Shown: positions 26,110-36,040, counted from the stretch's first letter. The stretch is 64,000 bases of DNA from CAWAVN01 sp963825075 (GCA_963825075.1 CAWGRX010000015.1:62001-126000), one strand, 5' to 3'. Notes: a model not told the origin generated them from the sequence alone. Made by a program: numbers and translations.

Positions 26110-28116
26110 ATGACTGAGCATTTGCAGGAATCCGAAAAAATCTCTTCCGTCCGCAATGGGCGGTTTGTGTTTTTGTTGTTGTGTCTGGCCGGCGGTCTGG
26201 GTTTGGCGGCGATTTTGAATGTCCAGCCGCTGCTTTCCGCGAACGACCGTTCCCGCTGGTGCACGGTGTGGTCACTAGCGGTTCGCGGGACTTATCAGAT
26301 CGATGAGATCATCCAAAAACCGGGCTGGGACACGATCGACAAGGTCCGCCACGAAGGGCACTTTTATTCCACGAAGCCCCCGTTGTTTCCCACGTTGGTG
26401 TCTTGGATTTATCCCGGCGTGAAAGCGATCACCGGCTGGCGGTTTGAGGGGGATGTCGAAGATCTTCCCCCCGACGTGAAGCCCACCGACGATACCAAAG
26501 CCGTCGTTCGCACGATCTTGGTGCTAGTCAATTTGCTGCCGATGCTTTTGGCGATCGGAGCTTTGGCCTGGTTCCTGCCGCATTGCACCTACTCCAAAAC
26601 CAGCTTGTGGTTGTTGCTGGCGATGGCCGCGTTCGGAACGTATCTGAGCACCTACATCGTGACCTTGAACAACCACACGGTGGCGGCGGTCTCGGTGATT
26701 TTCTCGATCATCTCGACCGCCCGCATCGTCTCGGACAAAAATCGGCATCCGGGGTGGTTTATGGCAGCGGGATTTTTTGCCGCGTTCGCCTGCGCGAACG
26801 AACTGCCCGCGGCCCTCTGGGGCGTGATTGTGTTCTGTCTTCTCGCTTGGAAGTCGCCAAGGCGAACGCTTTTATATTTTGTTCCCGCGGCGATCGTGCC
26901 TTTGGCGGGTTTTTTCTGGACGAATTACGAGGCGACCGGCGGAGTCAAGCCGTTTTATGCCTACTACGGCACCGAGAAATACGAATACGTTTTCGAGGGC
27001 GAGCCGAGCTATTGGATGAACCCCAAAGGCATCGATGCCAACCGGGAATCGCCCGGCGTGTATTTGATGCACTGCACGATCGGGCATCACGGGATTTTCT
27101 CGCTGACGCCGATTTTCCTGCTCACCTTGTGGAGTTGGCTCGATGTGCGAACTTGGACAACTCGCCGCATGTGGCCGATCCACGCGGCGGGTATCTTTAT
27201 GACGCTCGCGGTCCTCGGGTTTTATCTGTCTCGCACCGAGAACTACAACTACGGAGGGAACACGGCGGGGCTACGGTGGGTGTTCTGGCTGATTCCATTT
27301 TGGCTGCTGGCGATGCTGCCGTTGTTCGACCGCTTCGCAAAAAGAACCTGGTTTATCGGTTTGGCGGGTTTGTTGTTTATCGTCTCGGTGTATTCGATGG
27401 CCTCGGCCATCTCCAATCCCTGGCAGCCATCGTGGCTGTATTCGCTGATGAAAGAATGGAAGTGGATCGACTACGACACTCGCCCGCCGGAACTGCCCCG
27501 CCGATTGACGACGTTTTTCTCCACGCTGCCGCCCGTGGATGAAAAGAACCCGGCCTGGATCGAGTTTTCCAGCCCAGCGGCCGACGGCACGCTGACCATC
27601 TTGCAACTGGAAGACGGCGGACGATTGAAGCAGCAAGGTCGGCAAATTCGCAAAGTCGTCGCCACGTGGATCACCGGCAATGCGCGCCAGCGTTCGGAGA
27701 CGTTTTACATCGATGAAGCCAAGTTCAAGGCCGGCCTCGATCCCAGCCAGTTCGTGGTTTGGCCGGATGGAGAACCTTCGCGGCGAACAGAGCAGAATGC
27801 TTTGACGTTCCTGCGGAACCTGCCCTCGCCCCGGCCGTACAACGCCGACCACATTCGCTATCTCAAAACGCCGCTGCGAAAGGACGCCTTCCGCTCTCAG
27901 CAGGCGGCTTCGCGCGTGGCGTTCGCCCCGATCGCCGGCGAGCGGCTGATTTACCGCAGCGACGTTTGGATCTGCGATCAGGTGCCGTTCGGCGTTTTGC
28001 GGTTTCAAACGATCGTCAGCGATCCGGAGAGCGGAAACACCGTGGAATACCGCCGCTTCAACGTTTCCAAGGCCAGTTGGTATTACGAAACTTCGCCGTC
28101 GGCACAGAAAGATTAA
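26110..28116 (+). CDS. Polytopic membrane protein, GT-C glycosyltransferase-like
   Basis: A 668-residue protein with about ten membrane helices in the first 440 residues and a soluble C-terminal part. GHFYSTKPPLFPTLVSWIYP after the first helix resembles the first loop of GT-C/ArnT-type transferases, and a periplasmic-facing aspartate could serve as base, but no canonical motif can be proven. Predicted to transfer a sugar from a lipid carrier at the outer face of the inner membrane. The ATG at 26110 is preferred over a TTG two codons upstream. The stop overlaps that of the convergent gene by four bases (28113-28116). Confidence 0.6.
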   Translation: MTEHLQESEKISSVRNGRFVFLLLCLAGGLGLAAILNVQPLLSANDRSRWCTVWSLAVRGTYQIDEIIQKPGWDTIDKVRHEGHFYSTKPPLFPTLVSWIYPGVKAITGWRFEGDVEDLPPDVKPTDDTKAVVRTILVLVNLLPMLLAIGALAWFLPHCTYSKTSLWLLLAMAAFGTYLSTYIVTLNNHTVAAVSVIFSIISTARIVSDKNRHPGWFMAAGFFAAFACANELPAALWGVIVFCLLAWKSPRRTLLYFVPAAIVPLAGFFWTNYEATGGVKPFYAYYGTEKYEYVFEGEPSYWMNPKGIDANRESPGVYLMHCTIGHHGIFSLTPIFLLTLWSWLDVRTWTTRRMWPIHAAGIFMTLAVLGFYLSRTENYNYGGNTAGLRWVFWLIPFWLLAMLPLFDRFAKRTWFIGLAGLLFIVSVYSMASAISNPWQPSWLYSLMKEWKWIDYDTRPPELPRRLTTFFSTLPPVDEKNPAWIEFSSPAADGTLTILQLEDGGRLKQQGRQIRKVVATWITGNARQRSETFYIDEAKFKAGLDPSQFVVWPDGEPSRRTEQNALTFLRNLPSPRPYNADHIRYLKTPLRKDAFRSQQAASRVAFAPIAGERLIYRSDVWICDQVPFGVLRFQTIVSDPESGNTVEYRRFNVSKASWYYETSPSAQKD

Positions 28117-29063
28117 TTGCACTCGGCGAGGAGGGGACCGGCGAGTTCTTTGAGGAAGAACAATCGGCCCGGCTGCGTGGGCATATAGGTCGAGGGAATC
28201 CAAGGCGTCGGTTCGTGGCGGAGCGTCATCCATAGGCTCAAGCCCTGCCACATCATGCCCCGGCCCAACGTCCCGTCCGCGCCGCCGATGATCGAATCCG
28301 CATTCAGAAATAATCCCGGCCCGATTGTGTTGGCATAGGCGGGAACCAGCGTGGTTCGGCTTTTGAAGCTGGTGATCGCGTTTTGCTCGATGGTCAACGG
28401 ATGCAGCTTCGCGCCGATGCGGTGCGTCTGCTGTTTCCACTCGGCTTCGGTTTCGTATTCGCCCGCGAACTGCGGCTCCCAAAATGCGATGTGGCACACC
28501 CGGCCGATGCCGAAGATCACCGTCAACTTGCCGCCGCTCCCCCGCAGTTCGCCGATGCGGTCCGCGTATCTGGGCAGTTTGTCTTTCGTGCCGAAGTGCC
28601 GCTGGTTTTTCGGGACCGTCAGCGAACCCAACGGCCCGTAGAAAGCTTGCTCCATCGCATTTTGAAAGGCCCCCGGATCGGTGGCCGGCAGCGTGTTGCC
28701 CTGGGCGTCGCTCCATTCATCCATGTTGAACCCGTGGACGTGGTCGCAGGGCACGTTCCATTCCTTGAGAAAATACACCGCCCAGCGATACATGCCCATC
28801 GGTCCCACCGGCAGAATCAAGATCGCTTTCTCGCCCGCGTCCCGCCGGCGGCGGATGGTATGCGCGATCTCGTGGCCCATGAAGGTGTCAAAATCCGCGA
28901 CCGACCCGCAGGGGACCGGTTCAAACTGCGGATGCCACCACGATTGCCGATCGGTGACGGCTTCGGGATTTTCGTCCACGCATCGGTCGATCTTGGCCAG
29001 GTCCCAACCGGCGGGAAAAAAGCCTTCCATCAACGAACCGGGAAGCGTGCTGAGCAAATCCAT
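28113..29063 (-). CDS. NagB/6-phosphogluconolactonase-like sugar-phosphate isomerase family protein
   Basis: A 316-residue protein of the glucosamine-6-phosphate deaminase/isomerase fold. KAILILPVGPMGMYRWAVYF and HVHGFNMDEWSDAQGN correspond to the substrate and acidic loop of NagB; GIGRVCHIAFWEP matches the GxGxxGHIAFNEP site with changes (C for G). The start ATG at 29063 has AAAGGACATCTC upstream; the frame is open to 29477 but that extension lacks conservation. It would interconvert an amino- or hexose phosphate in the cytosol. True NagB has about 266 residues, so the enzyme may have a different substrate. A long hairpin lies upstream. Confidence 0.7.
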   Translation of the reverse strand: MDLLSTLPGSLMEGFFPAGWDLAKIDRCVDENPEAVTDRQSWWHPQFEPVPCGSVADFDTFMGHEIAHTIRRRRDAGEKAILILPVGPMGMYRWAVYFLKEWNVPCDHVHGFNMDEWSDAQGNTLPATDPGAFQNAMEQAFYGPLGSLTVPKNQRHFGTKDKLPRYADRIGELRGSGGKLTVIFGIGRVCHIAFWEPQFAGEYETEAEWKQQTHRIGAKLHPLTIEQNAITSFKSRTTLVPAYANTIGPGLFLNADSIIGGADGTLGRGMMWQGLSLWMTLRHEPTPWIPSTYMPTQPGRLFFLKELAGPLLAECN

Positions 29064-29240
29064 GAGATGTCCTTTCTGGGGACGAGAGCCAGAGGAGCGG
29101 AGGGCGGAGAGCCGATCCGATTTGATGTAAATTCCGCACTTTGCCTTTTGAACCATAGGAACGCATTTTATGGCTCTTCGGCTAACTTCGTGGCTAGGCC
29201 AAAATCGTGGGTGGTCTAGACGTGTTGTTATGTCCACAAA

Positions 29241-29340
29241 CAGGGGTGTCTTCTTGCCCCTCCGCCGTCGCCCTCGCATCGGCCCTTCACCCTGTGATTT
29301 GAGGGCTGATGCGAGGGCAGAGGCGAGAGGGGCAACCCCT
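29241..29340. repeat. Long imperfect hairpin upstream of the NagB-like gene
   Basis: Left arm 29256-29286 (GCCCCTCCGCCGTCGCCCTC onward) pairs with right arm 29302-29333 with few mismatches; an outer AGGGGT...ACCCCT pair extends the stem. It lies in the 490-base divergent gap 29064-29554, 178 bases from the NagB-like start, where no gene is visible. It could be a mobile palindrome or a transcribed leader structure. Confidence 0.7.
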
Positions 29341-29554
29341 CTGTCGAGCCGGAGCTGAGGTTCGCATCCGAAAACTGCACCCACGAAACTAGACGGAGAA
29401 CCCATTTTATCGCGATCGTCCTTCAGAAACAGGCTCCGGGAAAAATGCGGGGAAGTTTCCAAGCATCGGGTTGGCATCAGCTCCCGCCCGCCCGCTATAA
29501 TGCCCGCCGATCGGAAGTCTCCCCTCCTCGCTTTTCGCAGTTCAACAGCAGTCC

Positions 29555-30796
29555 ATGAAACAACAACTGGCGGAAGTCGAACGAATCCATTTCACGCGGG
29601 CGTTTCCCTGGATGCATTTGTTTCGGGCGTTTCGCATCGCACTGGACATTCGCAAGATGCTGTTAGGGGCCTGCGCCTTGCTGGTCCTGTTTGGCGGGTT
29701 TTATGCGATGTCGTATTTTCCGCTGGACATTTCGGTGTCCGAGACGGCCGGGCTCCGGCAGCGGCCTTGGGAGTTCGGCCCTCTTATCACAAGCCGGCCT
29801 GCATCGCTCGACGACTTCCATTGGAGCCGCATGGGACGGATGCTGTCCCGGCCGGTGTCGGCTCTCGTCAAGCCGGCGATTGAACTCCTTCATCAACCGC
29901 ACACCTGGAGCGGAGCGGCGATTCGCTGGACGCGGATTCTGTGGGTTTTGTGCGTGTGGTCGTTTTTCGGCACCGCGATCAGCCGGATGGCCGCGGTGCA
30001 GTTCGCGCTCGATGAACGCGTCGGCCTGAAACAAGCCGGGGCCTTCGCCGGTTCCAAATGGCTGTGGGTCTTCTCGGCTCCGCTCATGCCGATGGCCGGG
30101 GTGCTGTTGTTGTGGTTGTTCTGCGTGGCGGGCGGATGGATCGGACAAATCCCAGGGGCCGGCCCGGTCATCGTGGGCCTCTTATGGATCGTTCCCCTGG
30201 TTTTGGCTTTCGCGATGATCCTGTTATTGATCGGCCTGGTCTTCGGCTGGCCGTTGATGATCGCCACCATCAGCACCCAAGGCAGCGACGCCTTCGACGG
30301 CTTCAGCCGCTCCTTCGATTACGTTTACAGCCGATTTTGGCATCTGATCTGGTTTCTGATTGTGTCGGCCGCTTACGGCATGTTGATGCTGTGGATCGTC
30401 TGGGGAGTGACCGTCTGGATCGCGGAACTGGCCGCCGCTTCGGTCGCCGTCGGCATGGGCGAGAGTTTTCAATTTCTGAAAGCCCCCGATCTCGCGGGGC
30501 GGTGCGTCTCGGCGTGGCTTTCCGGATTGGCCCTATTGGTCGCAGGCTACGCAGTGAGCTATTTCTGGTCGGCTGCGACGATCATCTACTTTCTGCTCCG
30601 GCAAAGCGAAGACGCCAACCACTTGAGCGAAGTCTATCTCCCCAAACAAGACCAGCCCGACGGCCTGGTGCAACTCGCGGGTGTGGCGGCGTCCGATCAA
30701 CCCATCATCGAACGCCCCGCCAAACACGAACCCGAAACCCGCGAAGAATCCCCTACAAAAAAAGAGGATACCGAAGACAAACCACAAAACGAATAA
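29555..30796 (+). CDS. Multi-pass membrane protein of unknown function
   Basis: A 413-residue protein with membrane helices near 35-55, 128-148, 170-195, 205-235, 262-290 and 325-350, and a charged C-terminal tail (PAKHEPETREESPTKKEDTE). The N-terminal LFRAFRIALDIRKMLLGACA and IATISTQGSDAFDGFSRSFD are patterns I associate with conserved planctomycete membrane proteins, but no function is known. The start has no clear ribosome site. Divergent from the NagB-like gene; the mobile-like gene begins 137 bases downstream. Confidence 0.6.
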   Translation: MKQQLAEVERIHFTRAFPWMHLFRAFRIALDIRKMLLGACALLVLFGGFYAMSYFPLDISVSETAGLRQRPWEFGPLITSRPASLDDFHWSRMGRMLSRPVSALVKPAIELLHQPHTWSGAAIRWTRILWVLCVWSFFGTAISRMAAVQFALDERVGLKQAGAFAGSKWLWVFSAPLMPMAGVLLLWLFCVAGGWIGQIPGAGPVIVGLLWIVPLVLAFAMILLLIGLVFGWPLMIATISTQGSDAFDGFSRSFDYVYSRFWHLIWFLIVSAAYGMLMLWIVWGVTVWIAELAAASVAVGMGESFQFLKAPDLAGRCVSAWLSGLALLVAGYAVSYFWSAATIIYFLLRQSEDANHLSEVYLPKQDQPDGLVQLAGVAASDQPIIERPAKHEPETREESPTKKEDTEDKPQNE

Positions 30797-30868
30797 GCGG
30801 AAGGAAAGAAGGGAACCACGAAACACCTGGGCCGGCCTTTGGCCGGAACCAATCGTGAGAAGGGAAAT

Positions 30869-30933
30869 GGCGTTGTCTTTTGGGTAGAGTGTTGTTGTTT
30901 GTAACCGACAACATTCGCCAAAGGAGCAACGCC
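30869..30933 (+). promoter_or_regulatory. Leader hairpin that sequesters the ribosome site of the next gene
   Basis: GGCGTTGTCTTTTGG (30869-30883) pairs with CCAAAGGAGCAACGCC (30918-30933), which contains the AAGGAG ribosome site and ends just before the GTG start. A second small stem lies inside the loop (GTTGT...ACAAC, about 30890-30912). The structure should limit translation, as is usual for transposase genes. Confidence 0.65.
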
Positions 30934-32499
30934 GTGCAACAGTTTATCACAAAACACCAGGATGATGTTATGGGGGCTTTGAATGGGTTCGATCGGATTC
31001 GCTTTCGCGGTACGCAGCGTTGGCTGGCGAACGAGCGGGGATTGATGAGTTTTCTGTGGAGCATTCAGGTGAAGTTGACCGAGTTTATCGACTACTCCAA
31101 AGACATCACACGCCGTCTGCGAGAGCACATCGAGGGCTTGGCCGAGCAAAGCGGGCGTCCGTCCACTTATCTTTATAGCTCGGGGCAGTCCAAAGAGGAC
31201 TTGGCCCGCCAGATCGCCGAGGACGATGGGATTCAACAAGGATTGATCGCTGTGTTCCGCTGCGTCGAACCCGGCTATTCGTTTCAAGTGGGACCCAACG
31301 CCGGCACAAAGCGTTTGGAACTTCGCCGGCCTTGGGGAAAGTGCTTGCATTATTATTTGTACTTCATCGACCCGGTGTTCGGCTTTGGCCACCTCCGGTT
31401 GCAGACGTGGTTCCCCTTTACAATTCACGTCAACCTCAACGGCCGAGAGTGGCTTTGCCGCGAACTGGACCGCCAAAAGATCGGCTACGTCCGCCGGGCC
31501 AATTGTCTGGTGGCGGTGGACGATTTCGAGCGGGCCCAACGGATTTTGGATCTGCAGGTCAGTGCCGATTGGCAAGGCATTCTCCAGCGTTTGGCGAAGT
31601 GGGCCTTTCCCTTGCATCAGCAATTGCTGAATGGCGGGCCGCTGCATTACTACTGGTCGGCGGACGAGACGGAGTGGGCCAGCGATATTCTGTTTCACTC
31701 GCCCGAGCGTTTGGCCCATTGGTATCCGCTGTTGTTGCGGCAGGGGATCGAAACGTTTTCCAGCCCCAGCGTGCTGCGGTTTCTGGGGCAAAAGACCCCC
31801 GCGCACGGACAGGTGTCCGGCCATTTTCGGGGCGAGGTCCAAACCGAACTTGTGCGTCGCCCCGAAGGCGTGCGGATCAAGCATTGGCTGAATAAAAACT
31901 CGGTGAAGATGTACGACAAGCAAGGTTCGGTGCTGCGGGTGGAGACGACGATCCTCCATCCGCGCGACCTCAAAGTCGAAACGACAGCCGAGGAACGTCG
32001 GGACGGAAAGGGGAAGCGGCGTCGATTGCGCAAAGGGGTGGACGATTTGCCCGCCCGCGCGGCCCTCTCGCAAGCGTCCAACGAGCGGTATCTGGAGGCG
32101 TTGGCCGCCGTGGAGGACACGACACCTTTGGGCGAGTTGGCCGAAAGCGTTTGCGGTTCGGTCACCTGGCAGGGCCGTTCGGTGCGCGGCCTGCGTCCGT
32201 TGGAACGCGAAGATCACGCCTTGTTGAAAGCGGTGATGCACGGGGAGTTCGCGCTGCAAGGCTTCCGCAACGGCGACTTGCGGGGACTTCTGTTCGGCTC
32301 GGCGGAAACGGAAGCGGACCGCCGCCGCCAAGCGGCCCAAATCACCCGGCGGTTGCGGATCCTGCGAGCGCACGGTTTGATCGAAAAGATTCCCCAAACC
32401 CATCGTTACGTCCTAACCCCAAGCGGTCGAAGCAGCATCACGGCCTTCCTGATTGCTTTCAACGCCAATACAAACCAATTGAACCAACTCGCGGCCTGA
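30934..32499 (+). mobile_element. Probable mobile-element protein (FRGTxR N-terminal family, winged-helix tail)
   Basis: A 521-residue protein read from the GTG at 30934 (AAGGAG seven bases upstream). It starts MQQFITKHQDDVMGALNGFD and continues FDRIRFRGTQRWLANERGL; I recall multi-copy proteins of this form in several phyla, usually annotated as hypothetical. A central LHYYLYFIDPVFGFGHLRLQ segment is followed by RIKHWLNKNSVKMYDKQGSV, then VLRVETT. The C-terminal part has a winged-helix-like RRLRILRAHGLIEKI..RYVLT. No DDE motif is evident to me. YDK..VLR-VE resembles loops in some phage/plasmid replication proteins, but this is speculation. A sequestered ribosome site and isolated position support mobility. 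Terminal repeats were not found. Confidence 0.5.
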
Positions 32500-32698
32500 A
32501 AAATCTTCGCGTCCTGCGAAGAAATTGATCGTATGTAATACGAATAACACGAAAAAAAGCAATCTCTCCTTCTCCGTAGTTTCAGCGATTTGGATTTCTA
32601 TCTGATTTCGAAAATCAAGTTTCGGATTCGATTCTTTTTCGAGTGTTTCGTGGTCCCTCTAAAGACCTGCGGTTCGCTTCGGATTTCGGATTTGATTG

Positions 32699-33055
32699 CT
32701 ATTCGGTCGTCTCGTCCGGGTTGGCAGCCGGTCCGCGGGGTTTGGGATCGGGGACGTGGACTTGGATCTCATCGCCCACGATGCGGACTTCATACGCATC
32801 GGTTTTGACGCGGGGGTTGTCCAGCCAGGTGCCATCGCTCACGCAAAACCGCCAGGCGTGCCAGGGGCAATAGACGGCGTCGCCTTCCAGGTTTCCCGCC
32901 GACAGCGAAGCCCCCATGTGCGGGCAAGTGTCGTTGATGGCTTTATAGCCTTCGGGCAAATGAAACACGCCGACCATCCGCCCGTTGACGGCAAAGCTCC
33001 GCCCCTCGCCCACTGGAATCTCCCCCACCTTGGCCACCGTTTCAAAATCCGCCAT
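32699..33055 (-). CDS. Rieske [2Fe-2S] protein, NirD-like
   Basis: A 118-residue single-domain Rieske ferredoxin. The cluster ligands are in CPHMGASL (residues about 44-51) and CPWHAWRF (about 63-70). The MADFETVAKVGEIPVGEGRSF start and short length match NirD-like or toluene dioxygenase-type ferredoxins, without membrane anchor. It likely passes single electrons to an unidentified cytosolic oxygenase or reductase; no such partner gene is adjacent. GAGAAGG precedes the ATG. The gap to the upstream trpD gene is 115 bases. Confidence 0.85.
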   Translation of the reverse strand: MADFETVAKVGEIPVGEGRSFAVNGRMVGVFHLPEGYKAINDTCPHMGASLSAGNLEGDAVYCPWHAWRFCVSDGTWLDNPRVKTDAYEVRIVGDEIQVHVPDPKPRGPAANPDETTE

Positions 33056-33170
33056 CGACCTTCTCTCTGTTTCAGTTCAATCTGTGTTGCAGCATGAAAA
33101 ACTCGCCGAAACTTTACCTTAGTTTTTCGCCCTGAGAGACACAACGCATGGAGAGTCGCCGTTTGGGTCA

Positions 33171-34197
33171 TCACCCTTGACGGTTCGTGACTTCCACCAA
33201 ACGAGCGAGCAGGTCCGCGGTTTTGCGCTGATCGATCGCCTCCGCTGCGGCCGCGACGCCTTGCTCTAGCGTTTCAACGTGCTCCGAAACCAACAGGCCG
33301 GCGGCGGCGTTGGCGAGAACGATGTCCCGCGGCGGACCGGCTTCTCCTTCCAGAATCTTTCGAATCCTCGCGGCACTTTCCAGAGCGGAACTGACTTTTA
33401 GATCCTCGACCCGGCAGGCAGCGAGGCCCAGGGTTTTCGACGTCCAAGTTTCCTCTGTGACCGTATTATTTTCCACGCGAAACACGCTGGTCTCGCCCCA
33501 GAGACTGACCTCGTCGAGTTGATCCGCCCCGCAGACGACGAATGCCCGTTTGCGGCCGAGTTCAGAAAGAGCCTGGGCCATCTTTTCGGCCATGTTCCGC
33601 GAGGCCGCTCCGAGAAGCTGATAGTCCGCCCCGGCCGGGTTCGTTAAGGGTCCCAAGAGGTTGAACAAGCGTGCGAAAGCCCAAAACCTTGCGGACGGGC
33701 ATGGCATGTTTCATCGAACCGTGAAACAACGGCGCGAAGCAAAACCCAATGCCTAATTCCTCCACGCAGCGGCCGACTTGTGCGGGCGTCAGGTTGACGT
33801 TCACACCCAGAGCTTCCAGCACGTCGGCCGAGCCGCTGGAACTGGAAACGCTGCGGTTGCCGTGTTTGGCGACGGCGACGCCGGCCGAAGCCGCGACCAG
33901 CGCGGCGGCGGTGCTGATATTGAAAGTGTGCAGTTCGTCCCCGCCGGTGCCGCAGGTATCGAGCAGGCCCTCCCGTTGGATAGGGATTCTTTCAGCACAG
34001 GCAATCATCGCCCGGGCCGCCCCCACGATTTCCGAAACCGCTTCCCCCTTCACCCGCAGCGCCGCAAGCAACGCCGCCAATAGCCGCTCGTCGGCTTCCC
34101 CGCGCATGACTTCACTCACCGCGGCCTCGATCACCTCCGCGGGCACATCCTCACCCTTAACGGCCACCGAAACTGCCTGCCGAATCGCATCACTCAT
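33171..34197 (-). pseudogene. trpD: Anthranilate phosphoribosyltransferase, frameshifted
   Basis: TrpD transfers phosphoribose from PRPP to anthranilate in tryptophan synthesis. The 5' frame (34197 to about 33670) carries the PRPP site GLLDTCGTGGDELHTFNIST and KHGNRSVSSSSGSADVLEAL; then KHAMPVRKVLGFRTL. The 3' frame, from FNLLGPLTNPAGADYQLLG to 33171, completes a normal 340-residue enzyme. The break lies at ACGCTTGTTC, where removing one T restores RTLFNLLGP, so a one-base insertion is likely, natural or technical. No other trp gene is next to it. If the shift were real the cell would lack TrpD unless another copy exists. Confidence 0.9.
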
Positions 34198-34247
34198 GGA
34201 AACCTATTGCATAAAAACGAACACGCAATTCGCACATGTGCCAGATG

Positions 34248-34682
34248 TAGGGCCGGCTTTGCCGGTCGTCTTCAGCGGGTTGAAACATCAAAGGCCGGCA
34301 CAGCCGGCCCTACGACGCTGACAGAGGTTATGAAGTGTGAAATATGGATTGATAAAACACTGGCAGCAAGCTGCCAGTGGCACCCGGCGGACCATTTCGG
34401 GTTGACGTCGTAAAAAAGGTCCGCACAGCGGACCCTACCTCCTTAAAAACCGGCCACTCGTTCCAACACGCCGCCGATTCCCGCAACGGTGCCGCGACTT
34501 GATTGCAGACAGGCGTAGGGCAGGCTCCTGCCTGCCTTCCTTTTGGAATTCGTGTTGGCATCGGTACGTTAATCGGGTTCCCCTTAATCGTCGGCCCGCT
34601 CGGGATTTGGGAGGTGGACTCGACGATAACTCGGTATCCTCAAATCATACCAGCAAGGAAGGCAGGCGGGAGCCTGCCCTAC
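34248..34682. repeat. Dense group of palindromes in a 567-bp intergenic region
   Basis: Four families occur together. A GGGCCGGC pair (34248-34267 and 34291-34312) is head to head. ACTGGCAGCAAGCTGCCAGT is at 34359-34378. GGTCCGCACAGCGGACC with CTAC edge is at 34417-34438. GGGCAGGCTCCTGCCTGCC (34515-34540) pairs with an inverted copy at 34657-34682. Outer edges are nearly always GTAGGG or CCCTAC. No gene is visible in 34198-34764. Confidence 0.85.
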
Positions 34683-34764
34683 GAAAACTTTTGCCGCCGC
34701 CTGTGATTAGATCGAACACGCGGGCCGGATAGATTTCCTTGGTGGCGGGTTTGGTCGTATCCAA

Positions 34765-35925
34765 CTAATCGACAGAATCTATGTCGAAATGCTCTCTCAA
34801 AAAGCGGCCGCCTTCCCCGCTGTCTTTGGATTCCATTAGTTCACGCAGTATTCGTTGCCGCGTTTTCGATTCAAGCGAAAAGGCTTTAACGAGGGCGTGT
34901 GCGGCTTCAAGTTTCACGTCCTTGTCTTTGCTTTTGACCATCACGCTCGCGAGAGCTTGAAACACTTCGTCTTGAAATTCACTATCATCCTTGAACTGCT
35001 TCGGAAAATCTCGAATTATGTTGGCAATAATTTCACGTCGTTCAAGGATCGAGATGTTATCATTCAAGGCAGCGATGCTCAAAAAACTCAAAAATTTCTT
35101 TTTATCAAAGCCTAATCCAAAATCATGGTGTTTGGCGATGCGATATAATCCTCCACCAATTCCTTCCAGTGAGGATTTCGCGTGGACCCAATTCTCCACC
35201 ATTTCCACCCGTTCGTTCGAATGCTGCCACGCCTTTCGGTCCAACTCTATCAACGCCTTATCCGCAACGACTTGAGCCGCAACCGTCGATTTTTCGTTGG
35301 CGATCAGCCCGCGAAGAAAATCCACAATGCCGTCGGGTTTCTCACGCGCGAGCACAGTTGTTGCCCAGCGAGATGTCTCGGGGGTCTGCGAGAGCGACAA
35401 TTGTTTCAACCGGGACACTTGCTTCTCGCGACCGGGAAGCTTAGAGACCTCTTCCACCGCTTTACAGTGGGGGATTGCGATTTTGTATTCATCGCCGTCC
35501 TTTTCAAACACGGGGAGCGGGAGACCAAATATCAGAGCAATAAGGTCATTGCCGGCATCAACGCTGTTTTTAGATACATGAAGACGCCATATTCCAACGT
35601 CGTTGAGGTCCGGGGCGGGATAAACGACAAAACTCGACCGCGGTGGCTCCTTGGGAGATACGACAAGGAATTGTTTACCCTTCAGAAATTCGGGACCATA
35701 AAAGACGTGTTCGATCTCCATGCAAGTCTCGATTTCCTTGCACTCTTCATCTCGCCAAATGGTTCGCGCTTGCACGAGGAGATCGCGGTCGGAAATGCCA
35801 ATCTTTTGTTCCGAGAACCATTGCCGAATTGCTGGCTCGGAGACAACGGTATTTTTTGGCCTAATTTCCGTCCCGACCGCCAAAAGTCCGGCACATACCA
35901 ATGCCAGCAAAAGTCGTGATCGCAT
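34765..35925 (-). CDS. Secreted protein of unknown function with alpha-helical repeats
   Basis: A 386-residue protein from ATG 35925 with a signal peptide (MRSRLLLALVCAGLLAVGTE). A second start at 35937 would add four residues and hide the signal slightly; GGA seven bases before 35925 favours the shorter one. The C-terminal two thirds are made of short helices with charged spacing (VFQALASVMVKSKDKDVKLE), suggesting an armadillo/HEAT-like fold, but this is not proven. It contains a few cysteines (CKEIETC). Lower G+C than neighbouring genes and palindromes on both sides suggest an accessory gene. Confidence 0.6.
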   Translation of the reverse strand: MRSRLLLALVCAGLLAVGTEIRPKNTVVSEPAIRQWFSEQKIGISDRDLLVQARTIWRDEECKEIETCMEIEHVFYGPEFLKGKQFLVVSPKEPPRSSFVVYPAPDLNDVGIWRLHVSKNSVDAGNDLIALIFGLPLPVFEKDGDEYKIAIPHCKAVEEVSKLPGREKQVSRLKQLSLSQTPETSRWATTVLAREKPDGIVDFLRGLIANEKSTVAAQVVADKALIELDRKAWQHSNERVEMVENWVHAKSSLEGIGGGLYRIAKHHDFGLGFDKKKFLSFLSIAALNDNISILERREIIANIIRDFPKQFKDDSEFQDEVFQALASVMVKSKDKDVKLEAAHALVKAFSLESKTRQRILRELMESKDSGEGGRFLREHFDIDSVD

Positions 35926-36040
35926 GAATAGATCCATTCACTTTTATGGGTTGACATCGATTGTGGTCCAGTCGCGGGGAGCATCGTTCGCCCAATCCCC
36001 CGTCGTAACCGGCACTACATCGCCATTGGTCACCAGCCAA

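Noticed and set aside
30697..32403. 568-residue minus-strand frame
   Set aside because: It overlaps the mobile-like gene, has no ribosome site and a composition like an antisense frame; the plus frame has a ribosome site and family-like motifs.
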